Positions 32,790 to 43,171 of a stretch of DNA of 64,000 bases are shown piece by piece. Within the stretch, counting starts at the first letter, position 1, and each line of letters opens with the position of its first letter. The notes under the pieces are model-generated. The model searched no databases. It worked only from the letters and a program-made list of their open reading frames with translations, and had not been told where the DNA came from. A program made the translations under genes and the position numbers. The DNA is from Agarophyton chilense (lineage: Eukaryota; Rhodophyta; Florideophyceae; Gracilariales; Gracilariaceae): contig JARGXX010000077.1 in NCBI GenBank assembly GCA_030374765.1, positions 785,895 through 849,894 on the forward strand. Direction: 5' to 3'.

Positions 32790-33288
32790 GGTGGGTGGAG
32801 GAGAGGTGGTGGGAAAGAAGTTGGTAGGGGGCGTAGACGGAGAGAGATTATGGCGCACACAGGGCAGGTGGAGAATAATATAGAATGCAAGGCACGTGAG
32901 GTCTGCCAGGTCGGGCTGCGATTCTATTGCGATTGATATGGATGGTACTAAATGTTCAATTTCTATTTTGAGGTCCATTTTGGGACCGGTTGTTTGTACT
33001 AATCTGTCAATCTAGAGCGCACAAAGATTGAATCTGCTCCTGCACCACTTCTCTACTTTTACCTTTAAACTGCCGCGACAGAAAGATTCACGCTAGTTTT
33101 ACCTCCATCAAAACTAGAAAAACTGCAGATATGTGCTAGTTTTCCTTCCCATACAAACTAGCACTAATGAACGAATGAAAATATTTTCGGAAATTAACAC
33201 CTCCAAATTTGGATAAATTCACTGGTTTTTCGGTCATTTCAATTCGTCCTTTTTTGACCACTGAACTAGCATTCTGAGAACACTGACG

Positions 33289-33974
33289 CACTGTACCTAC
33301 TTACCGATAATGGTTCAAACCTGGCATCGAAGTTCTTCGAAGCAGTCTGTAACCTTTTGGGTATCAAGCACTATTTCACTACTACCTACCACCCGCATTC
33401 GAACGGACAGATCGAGCGTTTCAACCACAAATTGGTATCAAGGCTACGACACTATACGGAAGAGCACCAAACTGGGTGGGATGAGCTGGTGCAACCGCTC
33501 ACTTACTTCTATGACCTTCAGGTACACCGGTGAACGCAGACCACTCCCTTTGATTTGGTTCTTTCCCGAGACCCCCCAGGTATTGTAGTGCAAGGAGATC
33601 ATACCACCAGCACTGCAGCTGGCGCACTGAACACTGCCCAAGTCAAGCGAAATACCCTTGTAAGTTGGAGGAGGGCTCTCAAACATGCAGAGAGCGGCCT
33701 CACTGCAGCCCAGAAGCGGTACAAGGACGACTACGACCGTAGGGTAACCAAAGTGGTCTCTGTATCCTCGGGACAATATGCCTACATAGACAAACCGCCT
33801 TCAGGTAAAAGACCACGACCGGGTGATGAAGCGGACGATGAAGATATTGATAGAGATATCAATTCGAAGCTTCTACCCAAATCATTGGGACCTTACAAGG
33901 TATTGAACGCATCAGACCACACCCTTAGTGTTGGACAGGACGGAATACCGAATACTGAATACAATATCAATTGA
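33289..33974 (+). pseudogene. Gypsy-3 integrase fragment
   Basis: Starts inside the catalytic core just before the second Asp (LYLLTDNGSNLASKFF) and includes the catalytic Glu (NGQIERFN). A TGA near 33,531 interrupts the frame (QVHR-stop), and a shift near 33,960 separates the C-terminal region from the chromodomain frame. The first half of the integrase is absent, cut at the junction with the transposon. Confidence 0.8.
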
Positions 33975-33975
33975 C

Positions 33976-34452
33976 CGTATTACGGTAGCACCTGAAACGG
34001 TTCAACATCGCATTGGGGCAGGCACCTCAGCCCGAGAGCCCAGAGCGGTAGCTCTGCGCACTCGACCCTCGGAGGACCACACCCCAATTGAGGTGAATGA
34101 TGAACTTCAACGGAATGATCCGGATTACAACCCTCTAACAGGGACGGAAATGGAACCTCACACGGTAACAGCGGGAGCTTCCGACCCGGCTCCCACACAC
34201 GAAGCTCCCAACTAGAAACATATGAACCCTCAAGGTAGCGTTCCCCCGAAAGATCAGGACCAAACCTCAGAGGAATTTCCCGTTGACCGTCTGGTGGGCC
34301 ACACGCGAACCTACAATGGTCTGAAGTACACCGTCAGGTGGTACGGCTGGGGCCCAGAAGTGGACACCCTCGAACCCCCAGCCGCAATACCTCCACACTT
34401 CCGTATCAGGTATTGGCGCCGTCGCAAGGAGCCGATGCTTGCAGACGGCTAA
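33976..34452 (+). pseudogene. Gypsy-3 integrase tail and chromodomain
   Basis: After the shift the frame continues through a proline/acid-rich linker, one TAG at 34213, and then a chromodomain: VDRLVGHTRTYNG, YTVRWYGWG, VDTLEP and a terminal RYWRRRKEP. Chromodomains on integrase C-termini define chromoviruses and steer insertion to marked chromatin. The stop of this frame (34452) is only 25 bp from the stop of the antisense gene. Confidence 0.75.
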
Positions 34453-34477
34453 CCTTAGACCTTCGTGATACTCGGGC

Positions 34478-37080
34478 TTAAGGAAAGGGGAGAAAAGACG
34501 TCGTTTTTCGCAGAAGGTGGACGCATATGCGTGTCAGATTACCTACAAGGGAGGGCACGAAAGAACAACCAAATGTAACAGTAGAGGAGACAAGAAGAGA
34601 CAACAATTTACTTTGAGAAGGACCTATCGGTTTACGAGCACTGGGATCAGAAGGACCCGTGTTATTGACTACCCACGGAGGAAAACTTTCAGAAATGCTA
34701 GTAGCCATCGACCTAGGAGGTAGCGAAGGAGCGGTAGCCCCGCCACTGGGGAGAGGAGTCGAAATCAAAAGAGGATGAACGAAAGGAACCGCCGGAGCGG
34801 GTTGCAAAACCGCAGGGTTCAAGTTAGCACCTAGAAGGGGATCCGTCAAAGGACCAGATGGCGCAGCAGCAGAGACGCTTACCAGATTGGCAACCTGACG
34901 GGTGGCCAGTTGGTACATGTCCAACCGGAACTGATTCCGGAACTCCCCAAGTTGGTTCAGCGCCTTCATGTATTGCGCATGGCGCGGCAGCAAACCTTCA
35001 AGGAGCGTTAATGCAGCAACCACGGAGGTAGGTCCAGCCCTCTGAAAGTTGGTGACGCAAGACTGGCGAATTCGAGCCAGCAAACCGACCACAGCCGGAG
35101 AAAATCCATCATAGGTTGAGGCGGAGGACGAGCAATACCCGCCAACAGAGGTCGAACCGGACCAGCAACCCGCGAAGAGCTTGGTCGAGTAGGAGTCATA
35201 CCCGTAGGGATAGGCGACTTACGACCTTGAGGTAACGGCTCGGACGGGAAGGGACCAGCATAACGACCAACTGGTGTCTCCACAGTACCGTGATAAGGTT
35301 CAGGGCTCGCGGGAGATCCATAAACAGGAGGCTCCCCGGGATAATATTCGGCGTGGCGAGGCACAATCTTCCAAGTTGTGGGATTGAAAGCCTCCCAACC
35401 TTGATGGGAATCCCAATGGTAATTCTTGTTCTGCTCGAGGTACGAGTCCAAATCCTTCACGGTATAATCGGTCCCCTCCACGATGTTCTCGTAACCAAAT
35501 CGGGAAATATCCTGGGCAACCCTCGGAGGTATGAAGAAGATGCGATCTACAGGTTGAACATCATCTCGGTGCATTTCAGAGTCAGGATTGCGACAATCCC
35601 AATCGATACCGTAACGGGCGGCCTCCAGAGCCAGGATGGCAGCCAATACGGTCCACTCCGAGAAAGCAATCGACCAAATGAGGTAATACCGCTCTAGGTT
35701 CCGGGAAATCTGACTCCCGAAGTACGACAAGACCGGCGGAGTGGGCACGCTCAGTGATAACGGAACCTCATAGGACTCTCACCACTCTGGTCGAAGCACG
35801 TACCAATCTCGTCTGTCCTTCGTAGGTTGTGAGAAGTACTCGACGTTATTAAACATAGGCATAACGCGAGTGCAAGAGTTGCGAGTGCGAACGCGACTCT
35901 CCGTCACTGCATCCTCGCCCCACCTACTACGGTCAGCCCAATTGATGGTGGTGAAAGGCCGATTCAGGGAAACCAAGTCAGGTGAAACCGGAAGGTAAAT
36001 CTCCGGAATAGACGGGTACTGCCACACTTGCACCACCAATCGACGGTAGTAATCAAGCTCCGGTTCGATGCGCACATACGGTAAGTCGCTCGTATATATC
36101 GGCGGGATGAATTACCTCAAAGGTGTATGACGCTGCCGACTCTGGTAACATTCCAGTCGACCCTGACGAGGTTGAGACTCTTGGTCCGGTTTTTTCAAAA
36201 GCAGTAGAACGGAGCGAAGGCGCTCGCAGTCCCAACGGGACAAACCCAAGTAGGTATCAAATTGTGGTCTGGTAAGAGCTGTCGGCAGTGACGAATTCCC
36301 CACCACCACAGGCCAATCGTGCTTCAACAGGTCATTGTTCGTCACCTGGTCGAAGGTAATACCAAAAGGTCCATACTGACTCGTCGTCCAGTTCGCCGCA
36401 CCGAACGCGAGATTGTGAGCCCAATTGGTTTGGGTCGTCGAAGGAAGGCCACCGCTGCGTTGGTACGGGTCAGACGGAGTCCCAGGGGAAAACTGAGTCG
36501 CAGGGACAGGCATGCTGCGAAACCCAATGTTGGTAGGCGTTCGCGAAGTCGAGCGAGTCACCCTCTTGGTAATACCACTGCGTCCACGGACACGAGATGG
36601 GCCGCTACCTGACATGGTTGGGAAGGCCATAGCTTGACCCGACGAACGAGGTGATGACTCGACCTCCACCGCCGCGGTGAACACCAGCGGGTATTCATCC
36701 TTCTGAAGTAAAGCCTCCTCGGTCCGTTCTGAGGGGACGGCCAACGGATCCAACCTTTCCGGCGGTACCGACACTCACCTTTCGGGTACAACAGTGGCCG
36801 GCGTGCGGTCGCGAGTGGGTCCAGACCTTTGAGGTATCGTGGAACGGGACCAATCCGACCTTAAAAACATAACGGCAGAGGTATCAATCCCCTCGGAATC
36901 TCCGACTTCTTCAACCTCAATGGTAACCGGCATCTCACGTCTCTCGAGCGCTGGTGCTGCTTGTGGGGACGAACCACCCCTTCGAGGTATCGGTGACGAA
37001 TCCACGATGCGGCGCGAGGTGCACCGACGTGGTACAGAATGGGTTCGAACGCGTGCGCGGAGGCGGCGCGATCCTGTCAT
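34478..37080 (-). pseudogene. Gypsy-3 antisense gene (conserved with Gypsy-4)
   Basis: From ATG at 37080 one minus-strand frame runs to 35008, broken by TGA at ~36,775, TAA at ~36,112 and TGA at ~35,779, then shifts near 35,100 into the frame that ends at 34478. It is about 860 codons. Segments TPPVLSYFGSQ, EWTVLAAILALEAARYG and FFIPPRVAQDI match the Gypsy-4 antisense product in the same order. No signal peptide or membrane segment is evident, so it is not an obvious envelope gene. The first stop sits in AAAGGTGAGT, a good splice-donor match, so an intron is possible. Function unknown. Confidence 0.6.
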
Positions 37081-37763
37081 TGCCTTGAGGGTAAACCGGA
37101 ACGCAAAACTGGAAAAAGGTCGCGTAATTACCGACGGGGCCGCTCAACACGAATAAGGCCTCACAACCGGAAGCTTTCACGACGGACCCAGGCCAACACC
37201 TCAATGGTTGTATCGACGCAGGCTCGGGCCCCACCGGCGCGACGAGTCAATCCTTACAAGGTAGACGAGACCTGAAAGGTCGAGAAGCCAGGAAACCTTC
37301 AATGAGAAGCCGGACAGCACGGTTACGGTCGCGACGCCGCCAATTAAGGGCAGAACTACCTGAAGGGTTGTCGAGCCGTGGGAACGACCAGGCGGGACAC
37401 GGCGCTGCGCAGGGACCTAGGAGGGAACTGAAGTTTGAGTAACCGGGAAAAGGTGTGACACCAACTTGGTTAGACAGGGGAGCTATGCGGAAGCAGAATC
37501 GCAAGCAAGCAGGCCCATTACCGAAACGGTGTCCGCGAGCGCGCTAGTTACACTGCATCGCCCTCATGACATTCCCTACCTGAATGGTTGTCGCTCAATT
37601 CGGGCGCAGACGTCGTCGCGCGCGCTCCCCAACCGATACTGGCCCCGAGTTCTGAACCTCAAGGGATCGCGCGTCGCGCACAGACACCACTCTGATGCCC
37701 GCGCCGCTTTTGCTCGCTACCACTTTATGGTTTGATGGAAGGTGACACGGGGCGTGCCTCACG
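37081..37763. other. Gypsy-3 region between antisense gene and LTR
   Basis: About 680 bp without a convincing gene. It is expected to hold the antisense gene's promoter and leader. In Gypsy-4 the same interval is only ~100 bp, so there may be an insertion or a longer leader here. Confidence 0.4.
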
Positions 37764-37778
37764 GGTAGGAAGGGGGTC
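37764..37778 (+). other. Gypsy-3 polypurine tract
   Basis: GGTAGGAAGGGGGTC directly before the LTR start at 37779. This is the expected plus-strand primer and resembles the purine run beside the Gypsy-4 3' LTR. Confidence 0.6.
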
Positions 37779-38243
37779 TGTCGTGTAGTGACAGAAGGTC
37801 TGAGCCTTTGAGGTTGTCAATATACTACACTAACCCTGTAGGTGATGGATGCGAGGGATCATCGGCCATGCAGCTCCGGGCGAGCTACCATCTAGGTGTT
37901 GTCAGCCACGTGTAGTGTTGACATGTACCTTCTGGTTGAGTAATTGTTAGTACCTGTAATTAGAATTATATCTATTTTAGTACAGTAGTGGAGTGGCCAC
38001 CTGGAACTGTAGCCAGTGCTGGCCAGGTCTCTGACACTAGGTCAGAGACCGTGCCTTGCTGGCACCTCCCGGGTGATCTGGAGAGTGCAGTCCACTGCAT
38101 ATAGGCAACTGCACCTCCCCCATCCTTATCCAATAAAGACAGGCATCACTAGGGTCACGACTATACCTTTTGGTTCATTGTTTCTCAACTACCACACAGG
38201 CTTTCCCGCGCGTCGACGCCTACCATCGTTCTCCTACACGATA
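37779..38243 (+). repeat. Gypsy-3 3' LTR
   Basis: About 465 bp from TGTCGTGTAG to CTACACGATA, near-inverse ends. It contains an AATAAA at about 38133. Its first ~205 bp recur in inverted orientation at 38408-38615. The right end is judged from the terminal inverted repeat only. Confidence 0.6.
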
Positions 38244-38325
38244 TAGGCTAGTCGCCCCGCCGTTTGCCCATGCGGGTTTTCACGGTGCCCTGTTACCATC
38301 GAGGTTTACTACGTCTACCTTCCAA

Positions 38326-38375
38326 GGTTGAGCGTCAACACGCTCCCTACGGTTGAGCGTCACTACGCTACCTAG
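38326..38375. repeat. Two-unit 25-bp tandem repeat
   Basis: GGTTGAGCGTCA begins two successive 25-bp units that differ at a few bases. It lies between the LTR and the inverted LTR fragment. The rest of 38244-38407 shows nothing else. Confidence 0.7.
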
Positions 38376-38407
38376 AAAAGACAGTATCATACCCCAGAGG
38401 TGATTGT

Positions 38408-38615
38408 ACGACATACTAAAATAGATATAACTACAATTACAAGTACTAACAATTACTCAACCAGAAGGTACATGTCAACACTACACGTGGCTGACAACAT
38501 TTAAATGGTAACTCGCCCGGAGCTGTAGGCCGATGATCCCTCACATCCATCACCTACAAGGTCGGTGTAGTATATTGACAACCTCAAAGGTCAGCCCTTC
38601 TGCAACTATACGACA
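38408..38615 (-). repeat. Inverted LTR fragment of the Gypsy-3 family
   Basis: Reverse complement of the first ~205 bp of the LTR at 37779 with scattered substitutions. Together they form a stem of about 190 bp flanking ~420 bp. It stops at the LTR terminus (CGACA, 38615), next to the mariner fragment. Confidence 0.75.
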
Positions 38616-39060
38616 GGAGGCGTATCAGTAATGGTTTGGACTGGAATCTCTACAAAAGAAGCAACTGATATGGATTTTGTTGAAACTACAATAAACTCTG
38701 TGAAGTATGCTGAGGTTCTGGAAAACTATCTTTTACTTTTTGCATACTTTATGCACGGAGGCGTCATTTTTCAGCAAGATAAGTCACCTGTACATAAGTC
38801 CAATTATATGTAACAGTGGTTCAATATTCTAAATATGTCGGTTATGAAATGGCCTGCGCTCTCTCTTGACCTCAACCCTATCGAGAAAATTTGGGAAATG
38901 TTGGCTTTAATGCATTATGGGCAAGGAAGGCAATTTGATACAGTTTTTGATCTAAAAATTGTATCAAAGATTTTTGGGAAAAGAGTGACTGTTAGACTAT
39001 CAATCTTTTTATAGAATCAATACCAAAGCGTTGTATAAGTGTTATACAGGCTTAAAGAGC
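38616..39060 (+). pseudogene. Tc1/mariner transposase C-terminal fragment
   Basis: Reads GGVSVMVWTGIS, then FQQDKSPVHKSNYM, a stop, WFNILNM and WPALSLDLNPIEKIWEML, the hallmark C-terminal half of Tc1-like transposases (NAPVH and SPDLNPIE motifs). The catalytic Asp of the QQD motif and the Glu of NPIE are present, but stops follow MYM and later positions. The N-terminal DNA-binding part is absent. The AT-rich 200 bp downstream probably includes the element's end. Confidence 0.8.
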
Positions 39061-39574
39061 AAAAATAAACTACTGAACTCGCGTTAGAATAAAAAGGATG
39101 CAATAAATGATATGTTTTTGAAATAGTTTTTTCACTCGAAAATTTTTCACACTGATTTTGTTAGTTTTACTGTAGGCAAAACGTCGATTTTTGGAAAATT
39201 TGCGCGAGGGATATGATTTTGAAACAGACTTTACAAAAAAGCAGAGAATGCTTGTTTGCGTTTTGTTCATTTCAGGTTGCACCCAATAGCCGCTGAGCTC
39301 TTTTCTGTCACGCAATGTCACTCACACGGTTGCAAGCATGTCAGCTTACAAGCGAGAAACCTCTTTTTTTACGGACATATTGCCAAATAATCTTATATTA
39401 CCGGATTCATCAGAGGCAGTTGCAAGAGAAAAGCTGCCTGTTGTTCCGAGAACATGCGCGTGGTCCAAGTCCTTTGTAAGCATAGCTTTCTGAGAATCAT
39501 TTGATACATTTGCGACGACACAAAACTATTTGGGAATTCTTGTAATACCCAGTATGGAATTTATACGGACCTTA
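39061..39574. other. AT-rich spacer
   Basis: The end of the mariner relic and then DNA without a gene I can support. It sits just downstream of the first kinase duplication unit. Confidence 0.4.
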
Positions 39575-39685
39575 CAAAGAGAAAACGGCATCGCGTCAGT
39601 TAGTTTAGTGGTTGGATTCGAAATATGGCTAGCAATCTAACTACAATTACGGGCAGTTGCCCCGTGGTCGATTACATCTCCTCAA

Positions 39686-42685
39686 TCACTGTTCAGCCGT
39701 GCTGCTAACATCCGGAACATCTTGGATAGACGTTGGTGACGGGACTAAAGGTTTGGAAATAAACATGTCGGGCACAAGTGAGCTAACATCACACAACTGA
39801 GATTTGTCGACTTGGCTCATCTTGAACGCAAATTCTGTCTCAATGGTGCCGTTCTCACTGACCCCTGTCTCCATGGTGTCTTTCTCATTGACCTCTATCT
39901 TAGGAATGTTGTGCTCACTGGCACTGTCCGCAGTCTCTGGGTTCAATGATGGGGATAAATCACCAGTTACATCTGTCTCTTCCGGGAGTTCCTTCGCCAA
40001 TGCATTCTGTGTGATACATTCCTCAACCTCCTTACTATCAGTTTCGGGGGTTGATATCACATCCTCTGCTACAGCTTCGGTAGTCTGTGCTTGAGTGGAG
40101 CAATTATTTGCGCCTTCCGGGTCACTCGCGTTGGTGTCCGCCCTTTCAGCCTCTATGATTTCCGGGGCCTGTTGTGTTTCTGCCTGTCGTATTTCCGACG
40201 GACGTTTCGCCATAATACCGGTCGGACCGTTAACAGCCGATTTTCCCTCGGCGCTGTCCCGTGCCTCAGTACTTTGTTCAGGTTTGTCGTCGTGTACGAT
40301 GGCGAAAACCGCACTGCACTCTTCAGACCGCGGCTCTTTCGCGGTGTCACCACTCGATTCGGCTTTCAATCGGTTCTCATCAGAAGATTTCTTAGCTGGT
40401 CCGTTGCTTTTTGTTTCTCTAATCTCCTGCGAAAAACCGCTTGATGAGCTGAAGCTGTCATCTTCTAACGCCAGATCGGTCGGAGTGGGCTTTTCGTGAG
40501 GCGCTTCTCCCGTGTGAACCACTTCTTCAACGTTTTCCGGTTGCGAAGCAATCGCACATTCAATTTTAGCATTGGCGATTGTATCCTTCGGCATATTGGC
40601 CTCGCTAGCAGCCACGGCTGGGCGATTCGGAGACTTGGAGTTGTCATTGCTTGATGACTTTAACAAGGAGAGGAGATGCGGGTAATGATGGGATGGGGGA
40701 AGTCGGAAGCTCATTGTCCGTGAGATGTTGCGTGCACTCGAACTAGAAACGCTGCCTTTTGCCTTTGTCGTAGAACTAGCCTTCGAAACAGTTAAGGGCG
40801 TAGCAGGCAGCGAAACACTGCCCTTTTTCGCAGGGACTGGATGGGCGGAGGGCGTGCTCTTCGGAGGGATGGGTTGGGGCTGCTGCACGCTGCTTTCTGT
40901 GTTCACCGAGGATGGCGACACCTGAGAACTCATGTCAGTGTCCAGGACATCTTTTCCACTGCCCACGGAGTTGGTGGTCGTCAGTAAACCGGCAGCAGAG
41001 GTCGAATCGGACACGGAACCGCCTCCTAAGGTGTCTACCTTTGATTCAGGGATGACTTCCTTCGAGACCTCCTTCGCGGCAGAGGACGGTTCAGGGTGCG
41101 CGGAGATTTCCGCTAGCCGCACCTTGTACGGCTTGGGCGAGCGGAAACAGTAACCTGCCAGAATACCTCCCCTTTTCTTCTCCATTGGGGGTTTGGGGCG
41201 GTTTTCAATGTTGACGCTCGGCCCAAGCATAGAAACATATTTCATGTCCTTCTTGACGTCTTCCTGGACGGCGGCCATGGCTTTCCGTTGTTCCTGGCGG
41301 CGCTTCTTAGCTCTAGGACTCAACTGATCATCATCCAGTGATTCGCGACGGAAGCGGAGTCCACTGCGCAATGGACTGTCAACAGTTCTGGATCTTACGG
41401 CACTCCAGTCGATATCCTTGAACCAGTCGTGGAGTTTGATTTCCTCGAGACCCATGCTTCCGGTTCCAAGTCTCTCCGACGGCCGACGTTTAAGAAGCGC
41501 AGAGATTAAACCACGCGCCTCCGATGAAAGCTCCGTAGGGAAGAATATTGGTGCTTTCTCGATGCGTTCGTAAATTAGATTGTGGTCGTCGTGATAGAAG
41601 GGGGTTTTTCCAGACATGAGCTCATACAAGAGGATACCTAGGGCCCAAAAATCCAACGACATGTCGTATGAGTCGCCACGGATCATTTCCGGGGCCACAT
41701 ACTCCTTCGTGCCGCAGAAGGTATTAGTGCGACATAAGTTGCCATTCTCTTGGCGAAGCACCTTGGTCAAACCAAAATCGGCGAGACGTATATGGCCGTT
41801 GGCATCGATGAGGATATTTTCCAGCTTTAAATCGCGGTAAACGATGCCGAGGTTGTGGAGATGCTCGATGGCAAGAATGACTTCACAAGCCACAAAGCGC
41901 GCAGACTGCTCATCGAGTGGATTTGGTTTCTGGTTGAGAAACTCAAACATGTCACCGCCTCCACAATAATCGGTAACGAGAAAAAGACGCTTCGCGCTTT
42001 GAAAGGCGTAACGCATGTCGAGGACGAAGGGATGATTTCGAACGGTTTGCAGAACAATGCGTTCCTCCATGGCTTGGCGATAAGAAGTATGGCTTTGGAA
42101 CACATAATCCTTTTCGATGACCTTCAACGCAAGGGTTTCGTTTGTGGTGGTATCAAGCACTTTGTAAACGCGTCCCGAAGCACCTTTGCCAACGTGCTTG
42201 ACGACTTCAAAATCAGAAAGGTTCTTCTTCGGTTGATTGAGGCAGGTATTGAGGGCATCCACCCACGTCTGACGTTGGTGCTCAGAATCAAAGATAAGGC
42301 GTGTGTTCATCTTTCCTTTGGTCTTGAGCACAACAGTGTTCTTCGGGCGTTGCAGAAAGCGCGTGGCCTCTGTCGCGAAGGACATAACGTGCTTGGCGGG
42401 GATTTTCTGCGCTATGGACGAGAGCGTTGTGAACTGCTGATGTTGCACAGAATCCGAAGTGATGGAGGGCGGCGAGTATTGAACAAGCTGTTCCAGAGGG
42501 TAGAGTAGCAGAACGTCATCACGGAGTTCGGCATAGTAGCGAGATGAGGAAAAGGAAAATGCGAAGCGGACAGTTAACCAGGCGGTGAGATGGATAGTTA
42601 GGGAGCGGGTTAGGTCAAGCGAATGGGTGATGGCGTTGCGGCGGCGAACAAATGCCCTGAAGCGTTCGAACGGGGGGAAAGGCAT
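39686..42685 (-). CDS. PH-domain AGC protein kinase (Akt-like), copy 1
   Basis: A serine/threonine kinase of 999 residues from the chosen ATG. Residues ~30-152 look like a PH domain, a phosphoinositide-binding module. The kinase domain spans ~159-423: Gly loop GKGASG 166-171, ATP lysine ALKVIEK 188, YRDLKLEN 283-290, DFG 303-305, activation-loop threonine in NTFCGT 321-326, and APE after it. The TFCGT loop and PH-kinase order point to Akt-type AGC kinases acting at membranes. The ~550-residue Ser/Glu-rich tail is disordered and I see no clear hydrophobic motif. An ATG at 43171 would add 162 low-complexity residues; I treat that as leader. No intron is needed. Confidence 0.8.
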   Translation of the reverse strand: MPFPPFERFRAFVRRRNAITHSLDLTRSLTIHLTAWLTVRFAFSFSSSRYYAELRDDVLLLYPLEQLVQYSPPSITSDSVQHQQFTTLSSIAQKIPAKHVMSFATEATRFLQRPKNTVVLKTKGKMNTRLIFDSEHQRQTWVDALNTCLNQPKKNLSDFEVVKHVGKGASGRVYKVLDTTTNETLALKVIEKDYVFQSHTSYRQAMEERIVLQTVRNHPFVLDMRYAFQSAKRLFLVTDYCGGGDMFEFLNQKPNPLDEQSARFVACEVILAIEHLHNLGIVYRDLKLENILIDANGHIRLADFGLTKVLRQENGNLCRTNTFCGTKEYVAPEMIRGDSYDMSLDFWALGILLYELMSGKTPFYHDDHNLIYERIEKAPIFFPTELSSEARGLISALLKRRPSERLGTGSMGLEEIKLHDWFKDIDWSAVRSRTVDSPLRSGLRFRRESLDDDQLSPRAKKRRQEQRKAMAAVQEDVKKDMKYVSMLGPSVNIENRPKPPMEKKRGGILAGYCFRSPKPYKVRLAEISAHPEPSSAAKEVSKEVIPESKVDTLGGGSVSDSTSAAGLLTTTNSVGSGKDVLDTDMSSQVSPSSVNTESSVQQPQPIPPKSTPSAHPVPAKKGSVSLPATPLTVSKASSTTKAKGSVSSSSARNISRTMSFRLPPSHHYPHLLSLLKSSSNDNSKSPNRPAVAASEANMPKDTIANAKIECAIASQPENVEEVVHTGEAPHEKPTPTDLALEDDSFSSSSGFSQEIRETKSNGPAKKSSDENRLKAESSGDTAKEPRSEECSAVFAIVHDDKPEQSTEARDSAEGKSAVNGPTGIMAKRPSEIRQAETQQAPEIIEAERADTNASDPEGANNCSTQAQTTEAVAEDVISTPETDSKEVEECITQNALAKELPEETDVTGDLSPSLNPETADSASEHNIPKIEVNEKDTMETGVSENGTIETEFAFKMSQVDKSQLCDVSSLVPDMFISKPLVPSPTSIQDVPDVSSTAEQ

Positions 42686-43171
42686 GGTGATGCTCGAAGT
42701 GCAAGAGTCACAAAAAAAAGTATTAGGCGGTGAAGGGGGGAAGGTAGAGGTAGAGATGAGTGACTTGGCGTGCGAGATGGGACAAATAGAGGAGCAAACA
42801 GTCACACGTCTGCAGTAGCGGGCGGTAGCAATATGATTGGGGAGGATGAGGTGGATCGTGACCAAGAAAGCGACGCGACGCAGCGTACGAGGACGCTTTG
42901 ACAAGAAGCAATGAGTGAGGCAACGGAGCAATGAAGCAAAGAGACGACGAGACAAGACGTAATGGCGAAGAAGGGCGACGGAAGCAAGACTCGGTAGCCG
43001 GTGTGTTGAACAAAGCGAGGCTGAAGAAGACGAGAAGCTGGGTCGGAAGTGGTGGGGCGAGGAAAGGGGAGGGGAGTGAACACCCAAGCCAGGCAGAGCT
43101 TTCTTATAGCAGCAGCAACACAGACGCGGCGGTGAACAGTGACGGAGAAGTGCATTATTATCAGCAAACAA

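Larger units (their letters stand above)
12648..33286. mobile_element. Giant palindromic DNA transposon with methyltransferase-SET gene
   Basis: A 20,639-bp near-perfect inverted duplication: the left arm (12648-22895) is the reverse complement of the right arm (23039-33286), with only scattered substitutions and 1-2-bp indels. Each arm has three genes. From the centre out they are an N-domain/DPPY methyltransferase/SET gene, an 877-aa basic coiled-coil protein, and a convergent KDZ/Plavaka-like transposase. Ends are TCAGTGTTCTC at both sides. Both ends are flanked by CG, which is either a 2-bp target duplication or part of the repeat. The two flanks belong to different sequences (LINE-side DNA left, Gypsy-3 integrase right), so I cannot reconstruct an empty site. 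The private differences argue against simple mis-assembly of one locus, but a joined haplotype pair is not excluded. Confidence 0.8.
23039..33286 (-). repeat. Right arm of palindrome (~10.25 kb)
   Basis: Partner of 12648-22895. Right-arm lesions include a 2-bp loss in the SET tail (~26,364), a shortened C run in the transposase N-terminus (~32,650) and a new in-frame TAA in the same gene (~32,543). Confidence 0.9.
33287..38243 (+). mobile_element. Gypsy-3, 3' part of a chromovirus-like Ty3/gypsy element
   Basis: Plus-strand order: integrase from mid-core, chromodomain, a long antisense gene, polypurine tract, LTR. The 5' half is missing; the palindromic element ends where the integrase begins. 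It is close in design to Gypsy-4 (same order, same antisense gene) but diverged in sequence. Confidence 0.75.

Noticed and set aside
12648..33286. Palindrome as a pure assembly artefact
   Set aside because: Arms differ by substitutions and indels private to each arm and flanks differ, so it is not one sequence written twice; joining of two haplotypes remains possible and should be tested with long reads.
42685..43171. 162-residue N-terminal extension of the kinase from an ATG at 43171 (same in copy 2)
   Set aside because: Low-complexity Ser/Pro/Cys/Leu sequence without a domain; more likely leader. Not fully excluded.
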